64,000 nt of DNA from Micromonospora haikouensis (lineage in GTDB: Bacteria; Actinomycetota; Actinomycetes; Mycobacteriales; Micromonosporaceae). The stretch covers positions 124,001 through 188,000 of the forward strand of contig NZ_FMCW01000013.1 in assembly GCF_900091595.1 (NCBI RefSeq), written 5' to 3'. Of this stretch, positions 51,560-60,254 are shown piece after piece. The translations under genes were made by a program, and so were the position numbers. Position 1 is the first letter of the stretch, and every line of letters begins with the position of its first letter. The notes beneath the pieces were generated by a model. The model was not told where the DNA came from. It searched no databases and worked only from the letters and a program-made list of their open reading frames with translations.

Positions 51560-52529
51560 GCCGCGCCGCGCGGCCGGACCGCGGCCGGGGCACGCTGCCT
51601 GCGAACCGCCATTGCACCCAGCGCCACCAGCAGAGCTGCACGACCAGGGTGAGCAGGCCTGCCAGCACGATGGCGGTCAGGTTGATCACGAGTTGGAGGG
51701 CGGAGCCCGCCGCCTCCCGCCACACCCCGTAGGCGGCGGCGACCGCGACGTTCGCGGCGGCCGGCACGGTGGTGACCGAGATCAGCACGCCGACGAGCGA
51801 GCCGGACTTCTTCGAGGTCAGCGAGAGCATCCCGGCCACGCCGGCCAGCAGGCCGACCACCCAGGACAGCGCGTCGGGCCGCCAGATGAAGTCGGTCAGC
51901 GGCCGGTCGGCCAGCAGCATCCCCCGGTCCACCAGCCCGGCGGCGGTCAGCGCCCAGGTGCTCAGCACGGTGGCCAGCATGGCAGCGAGAAAGCCCACCA
52001 CGAGGGCCTGCACCGAACGGCCGACGACGGCGGGCCGGCGGCGCAGCAACGCCACGCAGAGGGCGGCGAGCGGACCGAACTCGGGGCCGACCACCATCGC
52101 ACCGACGATCAGGATCGGCTGGTCGAGCAGCACACCGATGCCGGCGATCATGGTGGCCACCACGATCAGCACCAGGAACGTCGCGGAGAGTTCGGTCTGC
52201 TCGCCGGTCTTCGCGGCGATCTCGTCCCAGACGACCGCGTCCGTGCCGCTGCCCGGGGCCTCCTCGGCGGCCCGGTCCGCGGCGGCGGACAGCGTCAGCT
52301 CCACGTCGTCGGCGGCGATGCCGCCGCGCGCCTCGACGCCGAGTCGTTGCAGTTCGTGCAGGACGACGTCGGCCCGCTCGCGGACCACGTCGCACAGGAC
52401 GAGGTCACCCGGGGGCCGGCGGGCCGCGCCGGGCAGGACCGCCAGGTGGGTCACGCCCGGGTCCGCGCCGAGCAGGTCCACCACGGCCGACGACTGGTCC
52501 GGGGGCACGATCACCCGCAGATGCAGCAC
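51522..52529 (-). CDS. DUF389 family membrane protein
   Basis: A 335-residue protein with a soluble N-terminal ~110 residues (LRVIVPPDQSSAVVDLLGAD start, a ferredoxin-like sensing domain in relatives) and about seven membrane helices in residues 118-315. ATMIAGIGVLLDQPILIVGA and MVVGPEFGPLAAL near 128-160 are the DUF389 signature, and SLVGVLISVTTVPAAANVAV near 245 follows. Function is unknown. It converges on, and overlaps by 38 nt, the 144-residue hypothetical gene. Confidence 0.88.
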   Translation of the reverse strand: MLHLRVIVPPDQSSAVVDLLGADPGVTHLAVLPGAARRPPGDLVLCDVVRERADVVLHELQRLGVEARGGIAADDVELTLSAAADRAAEEAPGSGTDAVVWDEIAAKTGEQTELSATFLVLIVVATMIAGIGVLLDQPILIVGAMVVGPEFGPLAALCVALLRRRPAVVGRSVQALVVGFLAAMLATVLSTWALTAAGLVDRGMLLADRPLTDFIWRPDALSWVVGLLAGVAGMLSLTSKKSGSLVGVLISVTTVPAAANVAVAAAYGVWREAAGSALQLVINLTAIVLAGLLTLVVQLCWWRWVQWRFAGSVPRPRSGRAARLTASRRPPRDAG

Positions 52530-52708
52530 AGCTCGCTCCCCAGGAGATGGGCCGGGCCCTACGCCCCGCGCAGCACCATACCCGTCCGGCGTTCCGCGCG
52601 CCGCCGGCCGTGGCCGTAACGCGACACGTGGCCCCGGGGTTAGTGGGATGAGGACCGCGAGCGGGCGGGGGTGCGTCGTCGGTCCGACCGGAGACGAAGG
52701 GGTCGACG

Positions 52709-54052
52709 TTGGCCAACCCAGCGCCGGGCGGCCGGTGGTCCGGCCTGTCGAAGGTGAGCTGGTTCCTCGCCGGCCTGGCCATGACCTCGCTCGCGCAGTG
52801 GACGATCGTCACGGTGCTCGCCCGGGCCGGCAGCCCCGGCCTGGTGGGCCAGTACGCCCTCGGTCTCGCCGTCGGCGCGCCGGTCGTCCTGGCCTGCGGG
52901 CTCGGACTGCAGCCGGTCCTGGTCACCGACGTGGCCAGCCGGTTCACGTTCCACGAGTACCTGCGGCTGCGGCTGGCCGGGATGGCGGTGGCGCTCCTCG
53001 CGATCGGCGTCGTCGCGTACTCGATGGGCTCCGGGGGTGGGCCTGTCGTCTTCCTCGTCGGCGTGGCGAAGGCGCTCGACGCCGTCGGCGAGATCTACTT
53101 CGGCATCCTGCAACGCCGTCGCGCGATGCGTACCGTCGGGTTGTCGATGGCCCTCAACGCCGCGCTCTCGGTCGTCGTCACCACGGGCCTGCTCCTGGCG
53201 ACCGGCAGCGTCGCCCTCGCGGCCCTCGGCTCGGTCGCCGGTTCGGCGCTCGGCTCCGTCGGCTACCCCCGGTGGGTGGTCCGTCCGGACCTGCGGCGGG
53301 CCGGCGGAGCGGGCGGGAGCCAGGCGCTGCGCCGACAGCGGCGGCTGTTCGCCACCGCCCTGCCCGTCGGCTTCGCCTACAGCCTCACCTCGTTCACGGG
53401 CAACGTGCCGATGTACGTCGTGCAGCACGAGTTGGGCACGCAGGCCCTGGGGGTGTTCGCCGCGCTGAGCTACACGACGATGGCGGCGAACCTCCTCTAC
53501 GCCGCGATGTACCAGGTGCTCCTGCACCGGATGGCCGAACTGTCCGGCGCGGGACAGCTGCGGGCGCTGCGCGTCCTGGTCGCCCGGCTCGTGCTGGGCT
53601 CGCTGCTGTTCGGGCTGGCGGGCGCGTTGGTCGCCCGGGTGGCCGGCGAGGCGGTGCTGGGGCTGCTCTACGGGCGTGACTACTCCCGGCACTGGCCCGT
53701 GCTGGTCGTCCTCGCGTTGGGCATCGGGGCCAGCGGCGCGCTGTACTTCGTCAACGCCGCGCTGCTGGCACTGCACCGCTTCCAGCACCACCTGACGGCG
53801 ACCCTGCCCACGCTCGGGCTCGTCGCGGTGGCGAGCCTGCTGCTGGTCCCCCGGCACGGGCTGATCGGCGCGGCGTCGGCCGTCGTCCTGGCGCTGGTGG
53901 TGGAGGCCGTCACCAAGGCGCTGCTGCTGCGCCACGCGCTGGTCGGGGCGACCGGCGGGTCCGGCGTGCCGCGCGACGAGGAGCCACCGGACCTGCCTTC
54001 CGCAGGACCGGTGCCACCGGAACGAAGTACCGTACCGAAAGTCGCCACTTAA
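52709..54052 (+). CDS. Oligosaccharide flippase (Wzx/MATE-like)
   Basis: A 447-residue membrane protein with about twelve hydrophobic helices, matching the polysaccharide-transporter family that flips lipid-linked oligosaccharides outward. Features are VSWFLAGLAMTSLAQWTIVT near 17, FTGNVPMYVVQHELGTQALG near 234 and LLYGRDYSRHWPVLVVLALG near 320 (typical Wzx loop before the last helices). It uses a TTG start at 52709 with GAAGGGG upstream. A glycosyltransferase gene follows after 34 nt, marking the resumption of the glycan cluster after the dgt-DUF389 interruption. Confidence 0.85.
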   Translation: MANPAPGGRWSGLSKVSWFLAGLAMTSLAQWTIVTVLARAGSPGLVGQYALGLAVGAPVVLACGLGLQPVLVTDVASRFTFHEYLRLRLAGMAVALLAIGVVAYSMGSGGGPVVFLVGVAKALDAVGEIYFGILQRRRAMRTVGLSMALNAALSVVVTTGLLLATGSVALAALGSVAGSALGSVGYPRWVVRPDLRRAGGAGGSQALRRQRRLFATALPVGFAYSLTSFTGNVPMYVVQHELGTQALGVFAALSYTTMAANLLYAAMYQVLLHRMAELSGAGQLRALRVLVARLVLGSLLFGLAGALVARVAGEAVLGLLYGRDYSRHWPVLVVLALGIGASGALYFVNAALLALHRFQHHLTATLPTLGLVAVASLLLVPRHGLIGAASAVVLALVVEAVTKALLLRHALVGATGGSGVPRDEEPPDLPSAGPVPPERSTVPKVAT

Positions 54053-54086
54053 CCACGCAATCGACATTTTGGACAGTGAGCTACCG

Positions 54087-55301
54087 ATGACCTGCCTCGC
54101 CATCGTCACGGAGTACCGATTCGTCCGCACTCCCGACGGACGGCTATGGGTCGGGGTCGGCCCGGAGTACGACATCTGGACCCGCTACCTCGCGGCCTTC
54201 GACCGGGTCCGGGTGATCGCCCGGGTGCAGGACGTCCAGGAACGGCCGGCGGGGGTCGCCCGGGTCGACGGCCCGGGCGTCGAGGTGTGGCCGCTGCCGT
54301 ACTACGTGGGGGCGGGCGGGTTCCTCACCCGCGCGCCGCTGATCCGGCGTACGGCGCTGGAGGGCACCAGGGACGCCGACGTCGTCATGCTCCGGGTGCC
54401 CTCCCCCATCGCCAACACGATCAGCGGCCACTTCGACCGGCGACGGCGGCCCTACTGCCTGGAGGTCGTCGGCGACCCCGACGCCGTGCTGTCGCGCGGG
54501 GTCGTCGACCACCCGCTGCGTCCCCTCCTGCGCCGCTGGGCCACCGCCGCGATGCGGCGGCAGTGCCGGCTGGCGGCGGCGGCCGTGTACGAGACCGGGC
54601 GCACCCTCCAGGCGCGGTACCCGGCGCGGGACGGATCCCTCAACGAGGGCATCTCCTCCGTCGAACTGCCCGGTGCCGCCTTCGCGGCCGCCCCCCGGAC
54701 GCACGACGCCCCGCCGGGGCGGGCGGTCCTGATCTCGGTCGGCACGCTCGACCAGCTGTACAAGGGCATCGACACCCTGATCGAGGCGCTGGCGCTCCTC
54801 GACGACGGCGCGACGACGCACCGGCTCGTGCACGTCGGCCGGGGCCGGCACCTCCCGACGCTGCGCCGGCTCGCCGAGGAGCGGGGCGTCGCCGACCGGG
54901 TCGAGTTCGCCGGCTGGCTGCCCACCCCCGACGATCTCAGGCGACGGCTCGACCAGGCCGACCTGTTCGTCATGCCGTCGCGCACCGAAGGGCTGCCCCG
55001 GGCCCTGATCGAGGCCATGGCCCGGGGTCTGCCCGCGATCGGCTCGGCCGTCGGTGGGATCCCCGAGTTGCTGCCGCCCGACTGCCTGGTGCGGCCGGGT
55101 GACCCCGCCGCGCTGGCGGCGGCCCTGCGGGGGATGTTGTCCGACCCGCGGCGGCTGACCGAGGCGTCGGCGCGCAACCTCGCCGCCGCCCGCGCGTTCG
55201 GGGCGGACGCGCTGGCCGCCCGGCGTACCACCTTCTACCGTTCTTTGCGCCACCTCGGGGCCGCCCCCGCCGCGCGGGTGGGCAGGCCCGCCGCCCGCTG
55301 A
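54087..55301 (+). CDS. Glycosyltransferase family 4 protein (GT-B1)
   Basis: A 404-residue GT-B enzyme. ATG 54087 follows GTGAG. The N-terminus AIVTEYRFVRTPDGRLWV, YLEVVGDP-like PYCLEVVGDPDAVLSRGVVD near 125, SVGTLDQLYKGIDTLIEALA near 218 and the donor motif RTEGLPRALIEAMARGLPAI near 295 are all shared with the protein at 57950. The two are paralogues and distinct from the GT-A pair. It is separated from the next gene by a 239-nt AT-containing promoter region. Sugar specificity is unknown. Confidence 0.85.
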   Translation: MTCLAIVTEYRFVRTPDGRLWVGVGPEYDIWTRYLAAFDRVRVIARVQDVQERPAGVARVDGPGVEVWPLPYYVGAGGFLTRAPLIRRTALEGTRDADVVMLRVPSPIANTISGHFDRRRRPYCLEVVGDPDAVLSRGVVDHPLRPLLRRWATAAMRRQCRLAAAAVYETGRTLQARYPARDGSLNEGISSVELPGAAFAAAPRTHDAPPGRAVLISVGTLDQLYKGIDTLIEALALLDDGATTHRLVHVGRGRHLPTLRRLAEERGVADRVEFAGWLPTPDDLRRRLDQADLFVMPSRTEGLPRALIEAMARGLPAIGSAVGGIPELLPPDCLVRPGDPAALAAALRGMLSDPRRLTEASARNLAAARAFGADALAARRTTFYRSLRHLGAAPAARVGRPAAR

Positions 55302-55402
55302 GGGAGCCGGGAGCGCGCCCCGCCCGAGGATGGCCGGGCGCGGGGCACGTCCGCCGGGCGGCGCGCGTCCGACGCCTGCTCGCCGAGACGTAGTCGGTGC
55401 GG

Positions 55403-55452
55403 CCACTTTGTCCATTGGTCGCTTTTATTGTGATCAAAACTGATAAAAGTGG
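55403..55452. promoter_or_regulatory. AT-rich nested inverted repeat, probable control region
   Basis: CCACTTT (55403-55409) pairs with AAAGTGG (55446-55452), and inside it CTTTTAT (55422-55428) pairs with ATAAAAG (55443-55449). The block TTTATTGTGATCAAAACTGA is strikingly AT-rich for this genome. It lies 90-140 nt upstream of the aminotransferase operon and may be the promoter or an operator for the PglC-PglD block. Confidence 0.5.
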
Positions 55453-55540
55453 TATGTCGCATGAAACCGCCACGGGAGTCCATCATGAACGCTCGCCGCC
55501 CCGCAGTCCGGCCTCGTGCCACGTCCCCGAGTGAGGCGAC

Positions 55541-56674
55541 GTGACGGGCCGCATCGCGCTCTTCCAGCCCGATGTGGGCCCACTCGAGGAGTCCTTCCTG
55601 CTGCGCGCCTTCCGCTCCGGCTGGCCGGGGCCGGCCGGCCCCGAGACGGAGGCGTTCGAGGCCGAGATCGCCGGGCGGGCGGGGGTCCGGCACGCCGTCG
55701 GGGTCAGCTCGGGGACGGCCGCGCTGCACCTGGCGCTGCTCGCCTGCGGCGCGGGCCCCGGCACGGTCGTCGTGGTGCCGACGCTCACCTTCGCCGCGAC
55801 GGCCAACGCGGCCGTCTACACCGGGGCGCGGCCCGTCTTCGTCGACAGCGACCCCGCCACCGGCAACGTCGACCCGGGCCTGCTGGCCGGCCTGCTCGAC
55901 CGCCTGGCCGCCGCCGGCACCCGGGTCGCCGCCGTGATGTCGGTCGACCTCAACGGCACCTGCGCGGACTACTCACGGCTGCGCCCGATCTGCCGGGCCG
56001 CCGGAGTGCCCCTGGTGGAGGACGCCGCCCAGGCCCTCGGATCGACCCACCAGGGCGAGCCGGCGGGGTCCTTCGGCGGGCTCGGCACGTTCTCCTTCAG
56101 CTGGAACAAGGTCATCACCACCTCGGCGGGCGGGATGGTGGTGACGGACGACGCGGCGCTCGCGGCCCGCTGCCGGCACCTGTCGACCCAGGCCCGCGAG
56201 CCGGTGACGCACTACGAGCACCGGGACGTGGGCTACAACTACCGGCTGAGCAACCTGCTCGCCGCCGTCGGGCGGGCGCAGTTGCGCCGGCTCGACGAGA
56301 TGATCGAGCGCCGCCGCCGGCTACGGGAGCGGTACGCGAAGCTGTTCGCCGCCGTCCCCGGCACCCGGATCGTCGGCGACGGCGACCCCGGGGCCAACTG
56401 CTGGCTGACGTCGGTGGTGGTGGACCCGGAGGTGGCCGGCTGGGGGGCGGAGCACCTGGGCCGCCGCCTGGCCCAGCGGGGCATCGAGACGCGGCCGATG
56501 TGGAAGCCGATGCACCGCCAGCCCGTCTTCGCCGGCCACGACGCCGTGGTCACCGGCGTCGCCGACCGGCTCTTCGCGCGCAGCATCTCGCTGCCCAGCG
56601 GATCGAGCCTGACCGACGCCGACACCGACCGGCTTGTCGAGGTGCTCGAAGAATTCCTGGAGGAGCGGGGATGA
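55541..56674 (+). CDS. DegT/DnrJ/EryC1/StrS aminotransferase (copy 2)
   Basis: A 377-residue PLP enzyme, strongly paralogous to the one at 42995. K190 in FSFSWNK is the PLP lysine; VEDAAQALGSTHQG near 159, VSSGTAALHLALL near 55 and HRDVGYNYRLSNLLAAVGRA near 225 match copy 1 closely. GTG 55541 follows GTGAGG. Its ATGA overlap with the priming transferase gene, which in turn overlaps the acetyltransferase gene, makes it the most likely partner for making a 4-amino-4,6-dideoxy-HexNAc (PglE role). Copy 1 may act on a different keto sugar. Confidence 0.92.
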   Translation: MTGRIALFQPDVGPLEESFLLRAFRSGWPGPAGPETEAFEAEIAGRAGVRHAVGVSSGTAALHLALLACGAGPGTVVVVPTLTFAATANAAVYTGARPVFVDSDPATGNVDPGLLAGLLDRLAAAGTRVAAVMSVDLNGTCADYSRLRPICRAAGVPLVEDAAQALGSTHQGEPAGSFGGLGTFSFSWNKVITTSAGGMVVTDDAALAARCRHLSTQAREPVTHYEHRDVGYNYRLSNLLAAVGRAQLRRLDEMIERRRRLRERYAKLFAAVPGTRIVGDGDPGANCWLTSVVVDPEVAGWGAEHLGRRLAQRGIETRPMWKPMHRQPVFAGHDAVVTGVADRLFARSISLPSGSSLTDADTDRLVEVLEEFLEERG

Positions 56675-57312
56675 ACCGACATCGCTACGAGCAGATCAAG
56701 CGCGTTCTGGACGTGACCGTGGCGGCCCTGGTGCTCGTTCTGGCCGCCCCGGTGATGGGGGCGACAGCCCTGGCCATCGCCCTGACCATGGGTCGGCCGG
56801 TCCTGTTCCGCCAGGCCCGCCCCGGGCTGCACGGCGAGCTGTTCGAGCTGGTCAAGTTCCGGTCCATGCGGGCCGATGGCGACCCGCTGTCCCCCGTCCA
56901 GGACGCCGGGCGGATCACCCCGCTGGGCCGTTGGCTGCGGGCCACGAGCCTGGACGAACTGCCCTCCCTGTGGAACGTGCTGCGGGGCGACATGAGCCTC
57001 GTCGGGCCGCGTCCCCTGCTGCCGCAGTACGTGCCGCGCTACACCGCCGAGCAGTTCCGCCGCCACGAGGTCCGCCCGGGCGTCACCGGCCTGCAGCAGG
57101 TACGCGGACGCAACGCCCTCGCCTGGGAGGAGCGCTTCGTGCTCGACGTCTGGTACGTCGAGCACCGCAGCCTCCTGCTGGACCTGCGCATTCTCGCCTG
57201 GACGGTGGTCACCGTGCTGCGCCGCGACGGCATCACGGCGCCCGGCAGCGCGACCGCCCACGAATACCGGGGCGTCTCGGTGCCCGACCGCACGCGGGAG
57301 CCCGCCCGATGA
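56671..57312 (+). CDS. PglC-like phosphoglycosyl transferase (priming sugar transferase)
   Basis: A 213-residue small monotopic phosphoglycosyl transferase, which moves a sugar-1-phosphate from UDP-sugar to undecaprenyl phosphate and so starts glycan assembly. A re-entrant hydrophobic helix lies at about 14-37, KFRSMRADGDPLSPVQDAGR near 62 follows, and the catalytic dyad is D95-E96 in SLDELPSLWNVLRGDMSLVG. RRHEVRPGVTGLQQVRGRNA near 130 and FVLDVWYVEHRSLLLDLRIL near 156 closely resemble Campylobacter PglC. Its overlap with a PglD-like gene suggests a bacillosamine-type substrate rather than galactose or glucose. Confidence 0.9.
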   Translation: MNRHRYEQIKRVLDVTVAALVLVLAAPVMGATALAIALTMGRPVLFRQARPGLHGELFELVKFRSMRADGDPLSPVQDAGRITPLGRWLRATSLDELPSLWNVLRGDMSLVGPRPLLPQYVPRYTAEQFRRHEVRPGVTGLQQVRGRNALAWEERFVLDVWYVEHRSLLLDLRILAWTVVTVLRRDGITAPGSATAHEYRGVSVPDRTREPAR

Positions 57313-57953
57313 GCCCGGAGCTGGTGATCGTCGGGTGCGGCGGCCACGGCCGGGAGATCCTCGGCATCGTCCGGGCGGTCAACGAGGCGGCCCTCGGCGG
57401 CCCGGTCTGGCACGTGCGGGGGTTCGTCGACGACGACCCGACGGAGGAGAACCGCAAGCGGGTGCAACGGCTCGGCGTGCCGTGGCTCGGCCCGGTGTCG
57501 TCCCTGGCCGACGCCGGGGGCGCGCACGTGGCGGTCGGCGTCGGCGATCCACGGGCGCGCGGGCGGGTCGCCCGCCGGGTCGACTCGTACGGGCTGCCGG
57601 CGGCGGTGCTGGTCCACCCGGACGCCACCCTCGGCGCGGACGCCCGCGTCGGCGAGGGGACGGTGCTGTTCGCCGGTGCCCGGGTGACCACCAACGTGAC
57701 GCTGGGTCGGCACGTGCACCTGAACCAGAACGCGGCGGTCGGCCACGACTGCGTGTTCGGCGACCACGTCTCGGTCAATCCGCTCGCCGCCGTCTCCGGC
57801 GACTGCCGGCTCGACTCGGACGTGCTGATCGGGGCGGGCGCGGTGGTCCTGCAGGGACTCCGGGTGGGCGCGGGCGCGACCGTCGGCGCGGCGGCCTGCG
57901 TGGTGCGTGACGTGCCGGCCGGCGTGGTGGTGAAGGGGGTGCCGGCAAGGTGA
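57309..57953 (+). CDS. PglD-like UDP-4-amino-sugar N-acetyltransferase
   Basis: A 214-residue acyltransferase with an N-terminal Rossmann-like part (VIVGCGGHGREILGI, 6-20) that binds the UDP-sugar and a left-handed beta-helix of hexapeptide repeats (about 100-205: HPDATLGADARVGEGT, then GAGAVVLQGLRVGAGATVGA). H146 in NQNAAVGHDC is the likely catalytic base, as in PglD. It uses acetyl-CoA to acetylate the 4-amino group made by the adjacent aminotransferase. Start and stop codons overlap those of its neighbours by 4 nt on both sides. Confidence 0.88.
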   Translation: MSPELVIVGCGGHGREILGIVRAVNEAALGGPVWHVRGFVDDDPTEENRKRVQRLGVPWLGPVSSLADAGGAHVAVGVGDPRARGRVARRVDSYGLPAAVLVHPDATLGADARVGEGTVLFAGARVTTNVTLGRHVHLNQNAAVGHDCVFGDHVSVNPLAAVSGDCRLDSDVLIGAGAVVLQGLRVGAGATVGAAACVVRDVPAGVVVKGVPAR

Positions 57954-59134
57954 GGGTCGTCGTCACCACCGAGTACCGCTACGCCGCCACGCCCGACGGC
58001 CGGGTCTGGACCACGCACGCGCACGGCTACGACGTCTGGCGGCGCTACCTCACGGCCTTCGACGAGGTGCGCGTCGTGGCCCGGGTGGCCGAGCAGCCCC
58101 AGGTGCCGGAGACGGCACTGCGGGTCGACGGCCCCGGGGTCACGGTGCACCCGGTGCCGCACTACGTCGGGCCGCAGCAGTACCTGCGCCAGCGGGTGCC
58201 CATCGGCCGTGCCATGGCGACTGCGGCCGGACGCGACGACGCGGTGATCCTGCGGGTGCCCTCCGCGCTGGGATCCCTGCTGGCCGGCGTCCGCCGCCGG
58301 CACGGCCTGCCCTATGCGCTGGAGGTCGTGGGCGACCCGTACGACGTGCTCGCGCCGGGGGTGGTCCGGCATCCGCTACGGCCCCTGCTGCGGCAGCGCT
58401 TCGCGACCCGGCTGCGCCGCGAATGCGGCTCGGCGGTCGCCGTCTCCTACGTGACGGCGGACTATCTCCAGGCCCGCTACCCGGCGGCCCCCCACGCGCC
58501 GACGGTCAACGTGTCGAGCATCGACCTGCCGCCCGAGGCGTTCGCCGCCGCACCGCGTGCCGTCCGGGCCGATACCGGGGGCGACCGCACGCTCATCTCC
58601 ATCGGGACGCTGGACCAGCTCTACAAGGGCGTCGACACGCTCATCGAGGCGGTGGCCCGGCTGGCGTCGCGCGGGGTCGACGTCCGGCTCGTCCACGCCG
58701 GCACCGGGCGGTTCGCCGGGCACCTGGCGGCCCTGGCAGAGGCGCGGGGCGTCGCCGACCGGGTGACGTTCGCCGGCTGGGTGGCCCCGGGCGCACCGTT
58801 GTACGCCCACCTCGACGCGGCCGACCTGGCGGTCGTCCCGTCGCGGACCGAAGGGCTGCCCCGCGCGCTGATCGAGGCCATGGCCCGCGCGCTGCCGGCG
58901 ATCGGCACCGCCGTCGGCGGGATCCCGGAGCTGCTGGCGCCCGAGGACCTGGTGGGCCCCGACGACCCGGCGGCGCTGGCGGAGGCGATCGCCCGGATGC
59001 TGGCCGACCCGGACCGGATGGCGCTCGCCTCGGCCCGCAACCTCGCCCACGCCCGGCGCTACTCCCGCGACTCCCTGGAGCCCCGGCGGCACGCCTTCTA
59101 CCAGTCGGTGCGCGAGGCCACGGCCCGGCGGTGA
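57950..59134 (+). CDS. Glycosyltransferase family 4 protein (GT-B2)
   Basis: A 394-residue GT-B glycosyltransferase and paralogue of GT-B1: VVVTTEYRYAATPDGRVWTT at the N-terminus, YALEVVGDPYDVLAPGVVRH near 123, SIGTLDQLYKGVDTLIEAVA near 213, and RTEGLPRALIEAMARALPAI near 290. The GTG overlaps the stop of the acetyltransferase gene (GTGA). As the gene directly after the priming pair it may add the second sugar to the undecaprenyl-linked primer; that order is inference. A strong bidirectional terminator follows. Confidence 0.87.
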   Translation: MRVVVTTEYRYAATPDGRVWTTHAHGYDVWRRYLTAFDEVRVVARVAEQPQVPETALRVDGPGVTVHPVPHYVGPQQYLRQRVPIGRAMATAAGRDDAVILRVPSALGSLLAGVRRRHGLPYALEVVGDPYDVLAPGVVRHPLRPLLRQRFATRLRRECGSAVAVSYVTADYLQARYPAAPHAPTVNVSSIDLPPEAFAAAPRAVRADTGGDRTLISIGTLDQLYKGVDTLIEAVARLASRGVDVRLVHAGTGRFAGHLAALAEARGVADRVTFAGWVAPGAPLYAHLDAADLAVVPSRTEGLPRALIEAMARALPAIGTAVGGIPELLAPEDLVGPDDPAALAEAIARMLADPDRMALASARNLAHARRYSRDSLEPRRHAFYQSVREATARR

Positions 59135-59216
59135 GCGGCGCGCCCACCGGTGGCCGCCCGCTCGCGGCCGGGCCGCCAGGTGCGGCCCGGCCGACGCCAC
59201 GGCCACCACGCACGAC

Positions 59217-59247
59217 GGTGGCGGGAGCCGACCGCTCTCCCGCCACC
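59217..59247. terminator. Bidirectional terminator between converging glycan operons
   Basis: GGTGGCGGGAG (59217-59227) and CTCCCGCCACC (59237-59247) form a perfect 11-bp stem with a 9-nt loop, placed between the GT-B2 stop and the epimerase stop on the opposite strand. Confidence 0.75.
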
Positions 59248-59264
59248 CGCCTTTCACCCGCCCG

Positions 59265-60254
59265 TCACCGGCCGCGGGCGTCCTCCGTGCCGGCGCGCCA
59301 GGCGCGGTACCAGTCGAAGGTCCGACGCACCCCGTCCTCCAGCGGCACCACCGGCTCGAAGCCGGTCAGCCGCCGCAGCGTCGCCAGGTCGGGGCAGCGG
59401 CGGTGCACCGACCCGGGCGGCGCGGGCATCGGTTGCAGGACCGGGGCCGCGTCGGCGACCCGCAGCACCAGCTTGGCCAGGTCGCCGATGTTGGTCTGCT
59501 CGGCGTCGTTGCCGATGTGCACGATCTCGCCGGCCGCAGCCGGGCAGCGCATCAGCCGCAGCACCGCCTCGACCGCGTCGTCGACGTGGCAGAACGCGCG
59601 GTACTGGTCGGCGCCCCACACCCGGAACGGATCCTCCCCGTCGAGGGCGCGCAGCGACATCTCCGGGATGACGTGGTCCGTGCCCATCCTGGGGCCGTAC
59701 ACGTTGTGGAAGCGCCCGACCGTGGCGGCGCAGCGTCGGGCGCGGGCGGCGTGCACGAAGGCGGCCTCGCCGAGCAGCTTGCTGATCGCGTACGAGAACC
59801 GGGGCGACGTGACGTCGGTGATCATGACGGGAACGTCCTCGGCCGTCGGCACCGGCACGACGCGGGCGTCGACGCCGCCGGCGTACACCTCGCTGGTGGA
59901 GCTGAAGAAGACCCGGTCGCCGGGCTCGACCCAGTCCAGCAGATGCAGGGCGGTCAGGGTGTTGACCCGGATCACCCGTGTCGGATCGGCCTCGACGTTG
60001 CGCACCCCGACCACGGCGGCGAGCAGGTAGATCTCGTCGCAGCCGCGGGGCAGCGCCGCCCACGCCTGCGGCCGGGTCAGGTCCGCCGAGACGACCTCGA
60101 CGGCCGGGTCGCCGCGCAACGCGCCGAGCCGTTCGTCGTCGCGGCCCCGGGAAAAGTCGTCGACGACGACCACCCGGTGGCCTTCGGCGAGCAGCCGCTC
60201 GGTCAGGTGCAGGCCGATGAAGCCCGCGCCGCCGAGGACGAGTGCCCGCCTCAC
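59265..60254 (-). CDS. NAD-dependent sugar epimerase/dehydratase (UXS/GalE-like SDR)
   Basis: A 329-residue extended SDR. GGAGFIGLHL (8-17) binds NAD, SSTSEVY near 118-124 holds the catalytic Ser/Thr, and Y155-x3-K159 (FSYAISK) is the active pair. GRFHNVYGPRM near 180 and NIGDLAKLVL near 270 contact the nucleotide sugar. The GTG overlaps the stop of the UDP-sugar 6-dehydrogenase gene (GTGA), so it probably acts on that enzyme's uronic-acid product as an epimerase or a decarboxylase (UXS-like). Which reaction it performs is not clear. Confidence 0.82.
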   Translation of the reverse strand: MRRALVLGGAGFIGLHLTERLLAEGHRVVVVDDFSRGRDDERLGALRGDPAVEVVSADLTRPQAWAALPRGCDEIYLLAAVVGVRNVEADPTRVIRVNTLTALHLLDWVEPGDRVFFSSTSEVYAGGVDARVVPVPTAEDVPVMITDVTSPRFSYAISKLLGEAAFVHAARARRCAATVGRFHNVYGPRMGTDHVIPEMSLRALDGEDPFRVWGADQYRAFCHVDDAVEAVLRLMRCPAAAGEIVHIGNDAEQTNIGDLAKLVLRVADAAPVLQPMPAPPGSVHRRCPDLATLRRLTGFEPVVPLEDGVRRTFDWYRAWRAGTEDARGR

